A DNA stretch of 64,000 nt from Chlorocebus sabaeus (Eukaryota; Chordata; Mammalia; Primates; Cercopithecidae). Location: NCBI RefSeq assembly GCF_047675955.1, contig NC_132931.1, positions 124,001-188,000 on the forward strand, written 5' to 3'. The position numbers and the translations under genes were made by a program. The notes beneath the pieces are model-generated. The model was not told where the DNA came from. It did no database searches and was given only the letters and a program-made list of their open reading frames with translations. Shown piece after piece: positions 61,401-64,000 of this stretch. Position 1 is the stretch's first letter. Every line of letters begins with the position of its first letter.

Positions 61401-64000
61401 ATATCTATCACAAAGGAGTTTCACAGAAATTTTCTTTGCACTGTTTGTCTGAGGATATTTCCTTTTTCACCATAGTGGTCCCTATCCTCCCGAATGTCTC
61501 TTGGTAGCTTTTTCTCCAAAAGGGATTCCGGAATCCTCTATGAGAAGAAAGGTATAATTCTGTGAGTGCAATGCACACATCACAAAGCAGCTCCTCAGAA
61601 AGCTTCTCTCCAGATTTTATCTGAAGATATTTCCTTTTTCACCGTAAGCCTCAAAGTGCTCCCGAATATCCCTTCACAGACTAAAGAAAAAAAGTGTTAG
61701 AATACTGCTCAATGAAAAGAGAAGCTTTACTGTGTGAGCGGAATTCACGTGACACAGAGCACTTTCACAGAAAACTTCCTTGTGGTTTTATCTGAGGTTA
61801 TTTCTTTTTCAGGATATTCTAAAGAGTGTTTCCAAATGTCCTTTCTCAGATTCCACAGAAACAGTGATTTCAAACTGCTCAATTCAAAGAGTGATTTAAC
61901 TCTATGAGATGAATACAAATATCACAAAAGAGTTGCTCAGAAAACTTCTCTCCAATTTTTTATGGAAGACATTTCCTTGCTCGCCACAGGCCTCAGGTTG
62001 CCACTTAATATCCCTTCACAGAATCCTCAAAGACCAACTTCCAAACTGGGAAATGTAGAGTAAACTTTAACTCTCTGAAATGAATGAACATGTCAGAAAG
62101 CAGTTTCGTGGAATGCTTCTTTCCGTTTTTTATTGGATGATATTTCAGTTTTTGCCATAGTATTTATCTGACCATATTTCCTTCTTCACCATAGGCCCGA
62201 ATGTGATCCCGAATATCCCTTCACGGATCCATTCATGAGGGAGTTTCCAAGCTGCGTAATGTAAAGAAAGCTTTATCTATGTGAGATGAACAAACATAGC
62301 AAAAAGCAAATTCACAGAAATCTTCTTTCCAGTTTTTATCTGAAGATATTTCCTTTTTCACATAGTCCTGAATGTGCTCCCGAATGAATGTCCATTCGTG
62401 GATCCATCCATGACAGTTTCCAAGCTGCATAATATAAAGAAAGCTTTATCTATGTTAGATGATTTCACATATCACAGAGCAGTTTCATACAAAGCTTCTT
62501 TCCTGTTTTTGTCTGAAGCTATTTCCCTTTCCAATGTGGGCATCAACATTCTCCCGAATATCACTTGGTATCTTGTTCTCCAAAAGGGTTTCCCCAGTGC
62601 TGTAGGAGAAGAGAGGTATAACCCTGTGAGTGAAATGCACACATCACAAAGCAGTTCCTCGGAATGCTTCTCTCCAGTTTCAGTCTGAACATATTTCCTT
62701 TTTCACCGTAAGCCTCAAAGCGCTCAATCCAAAGATTGAATTAACTCTATGAGATGAATACACACATCACAAAGCAGTTGTTCACAAAGTTTCTCTCCAG
62801 TTTTAATCAGAAGACGTTTCCTTGCTCACCACAAGCCTCTGGGCACCACTTATTATCCCTTCACAGATTACTCAAAGACAGAGTTTCCAAACTGGGCAAC
62901 ATACAGTAAGCTTTATCTCTGTGAAATGGATGCACATATCAGAGAGCAGTTTCTTAGAACGCTTCTTTCTGGGTTTTATTTGAGGATATTTCACATTTTG
63001 CGATAGTCTTCCATGCGCTCCGAAATATCACTTTTTCGGTTGTACAGGAACAGTGTCCAAATACTGTCTTATGAGAAAAGAGGTATAACTCCCTGAATGA
63101 AATGCACACATCACAAAGCAGATTCTCAGAAAGCTTCGCTCCAGTTTTTATCTGAAGATATTTCATTTTTCACCATTGGTCTGAATGTGCTCCTGAATGT
63201 CCCTTCATGAATCCGTCCATGACGGCGTTTCAAAACTGCGTAATAGAAAGAAAGTTTTATCTATGTGAGATGAATAAACATATCTATCACAAAGCAGTTT
63301 CACAGAAAGCTTCTTTCCAGCTTTTGTCTGACGATATTTCCTTCTTCACCAAAGGTGTCCATATATTCCCAAATGTCCCCTGGTACCTTTTTCTCCAAAA
63401 AGGATTCCCCAATCCTCTATGAGAATAAAAGTATAACTCTGTGAGTGGAATGCACACGTCACAAAACAGCTCCTTAGAAATCTTCTGTCCAGTTTTTATC
63501 TGAAGATATTTCCGTTTTCACCATAAGCCTCAAAGCGCTTCCTACTATCCCTTAGCTGACTAATCTAAAACAGTGTTAGAATACTGCTCAATGAAAACAG
63601 AAGCTTAACTGTACGAATGGAATTCACATGACACAGAGCAGTTTCACAGAATGTTTCCTTCCGGTTTTTATTGGAGGGTATTTCTTTTTCAGCATATTCT
63701 TTAGAGTATTCCCAAATCTCCTTTCTCAGTTTCCACAAAAGATTGATTTCGAACTGCTCAATCCCAAGAGGAATTTAACTCTATGAGATGAATACACACA
63801 TCACAAAGCAGTTGCTCAGAAAGCTTCCCTCCAGTTTTCAACGGAAGAGATTTCCTTGCTCATCACAGTCCTCCGGGCGCCACTTAATATCCCTTCACAG
63901 ATTCCTCAGAGACAGAGTTTCCAAGCTGGGCAATGTAGAGTAAGCTTAAACTCTGTGAAGTAAATTCACATATCAGAGAGCCGTTTCTTGCAAATCTTCC
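55473..64000 (-). repeat. alpha satellite, right arm 3, block 4
   Basis: The six-type array resumes at the position where the provirus interrupted it. M1 landmarks fall near 56203, 57236, 58268, 59298, 60322, 61356, 62248, 62423 and 63236. The first six are spaced by about 1024-1034 bp, the cleanest run of the unit. Two damaged units lie at about 62160 (M5 joined out of register to M6) and 62725 (M2 joined to M4). M4 and M5 lack a good pJ-alpha motif, while M1, M6 and most M2 keep one. The window ends within the array. Confidence 0.9.

Noticed and set aside
1..64000. CRISPR array or bacterial-type repeat system
   Set aside because: The repeat unit is about 171 bp with no unique spacers, and Alu, L1 and alpha satellite prove a primate genome.
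1..64000. tRNA, rRNA or host protein-coding exons
   Set aside because: No cloverleaf, rRNA core or conserved exon-like frame was seen outside the retroelements.

Overview
The window is primate pericentromeric DNA, and no functional host gene is visible. About three quarters of it is alpha satellite (tandem monomers of about 170 bp), broken by six insertions: a solo LTR, three AluY elements, one full-length L1 and one nearly complete class II endogenous retrovirus. The Alu copies carry variants I associate with Old World monkeys (GGCCGGATC, CTAGTTTTTT and GGCTTGAGCC blocks), so a macaque- or baboon-like genome is the best guess. This was not tested by alignment.

Layout. (1) 1-17545: monomers in the usual consensus direction on the + strand, interrupted by a solo LTR (3494-3931) and an AluY (12916-13273). 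Multi-kilobase blocks of monomers recur inside this arm. (2) 17546-23700: a complete but dead L1 on the - strand. ORF1 has two stops, ORF2 has one single-base deletion, and the antisense ORF0 is cut short. (3) 23701-29375: the same monomer family in the opposite orientation. The satellite therefore changes direction exactly at the L1. (4) 29376-36993: a higher-order array made of trimers (about 514 bp) and dimers (about 341 bp), marked by a distinct third monomer. (5) 36994-64000: a much more divergent array with a regular six-monomer higher-order repeat of about 1.03 kb. It carries two + strand AluY copies (38427-38730, 43349-43650) and a - strand provirus (47758-55472) with two 324-bp LTRs and broken gag, dUTPase/protease, pol and env.

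The strongest observations are the L1 sitting on a satellite inversion junction with a target-site duplication on one side only, the 1.03-kb six-monomer unit with its in-register and out-of-register deletions, and the layered change of satellite family from left to right. Together they fit successive satellite families moving outward from a centromere, later rearranged by inversion and colonised by retroelements. Most short open frames in the satellite are repeated shadows with no coding support. All counts and alignments here were made by eye.
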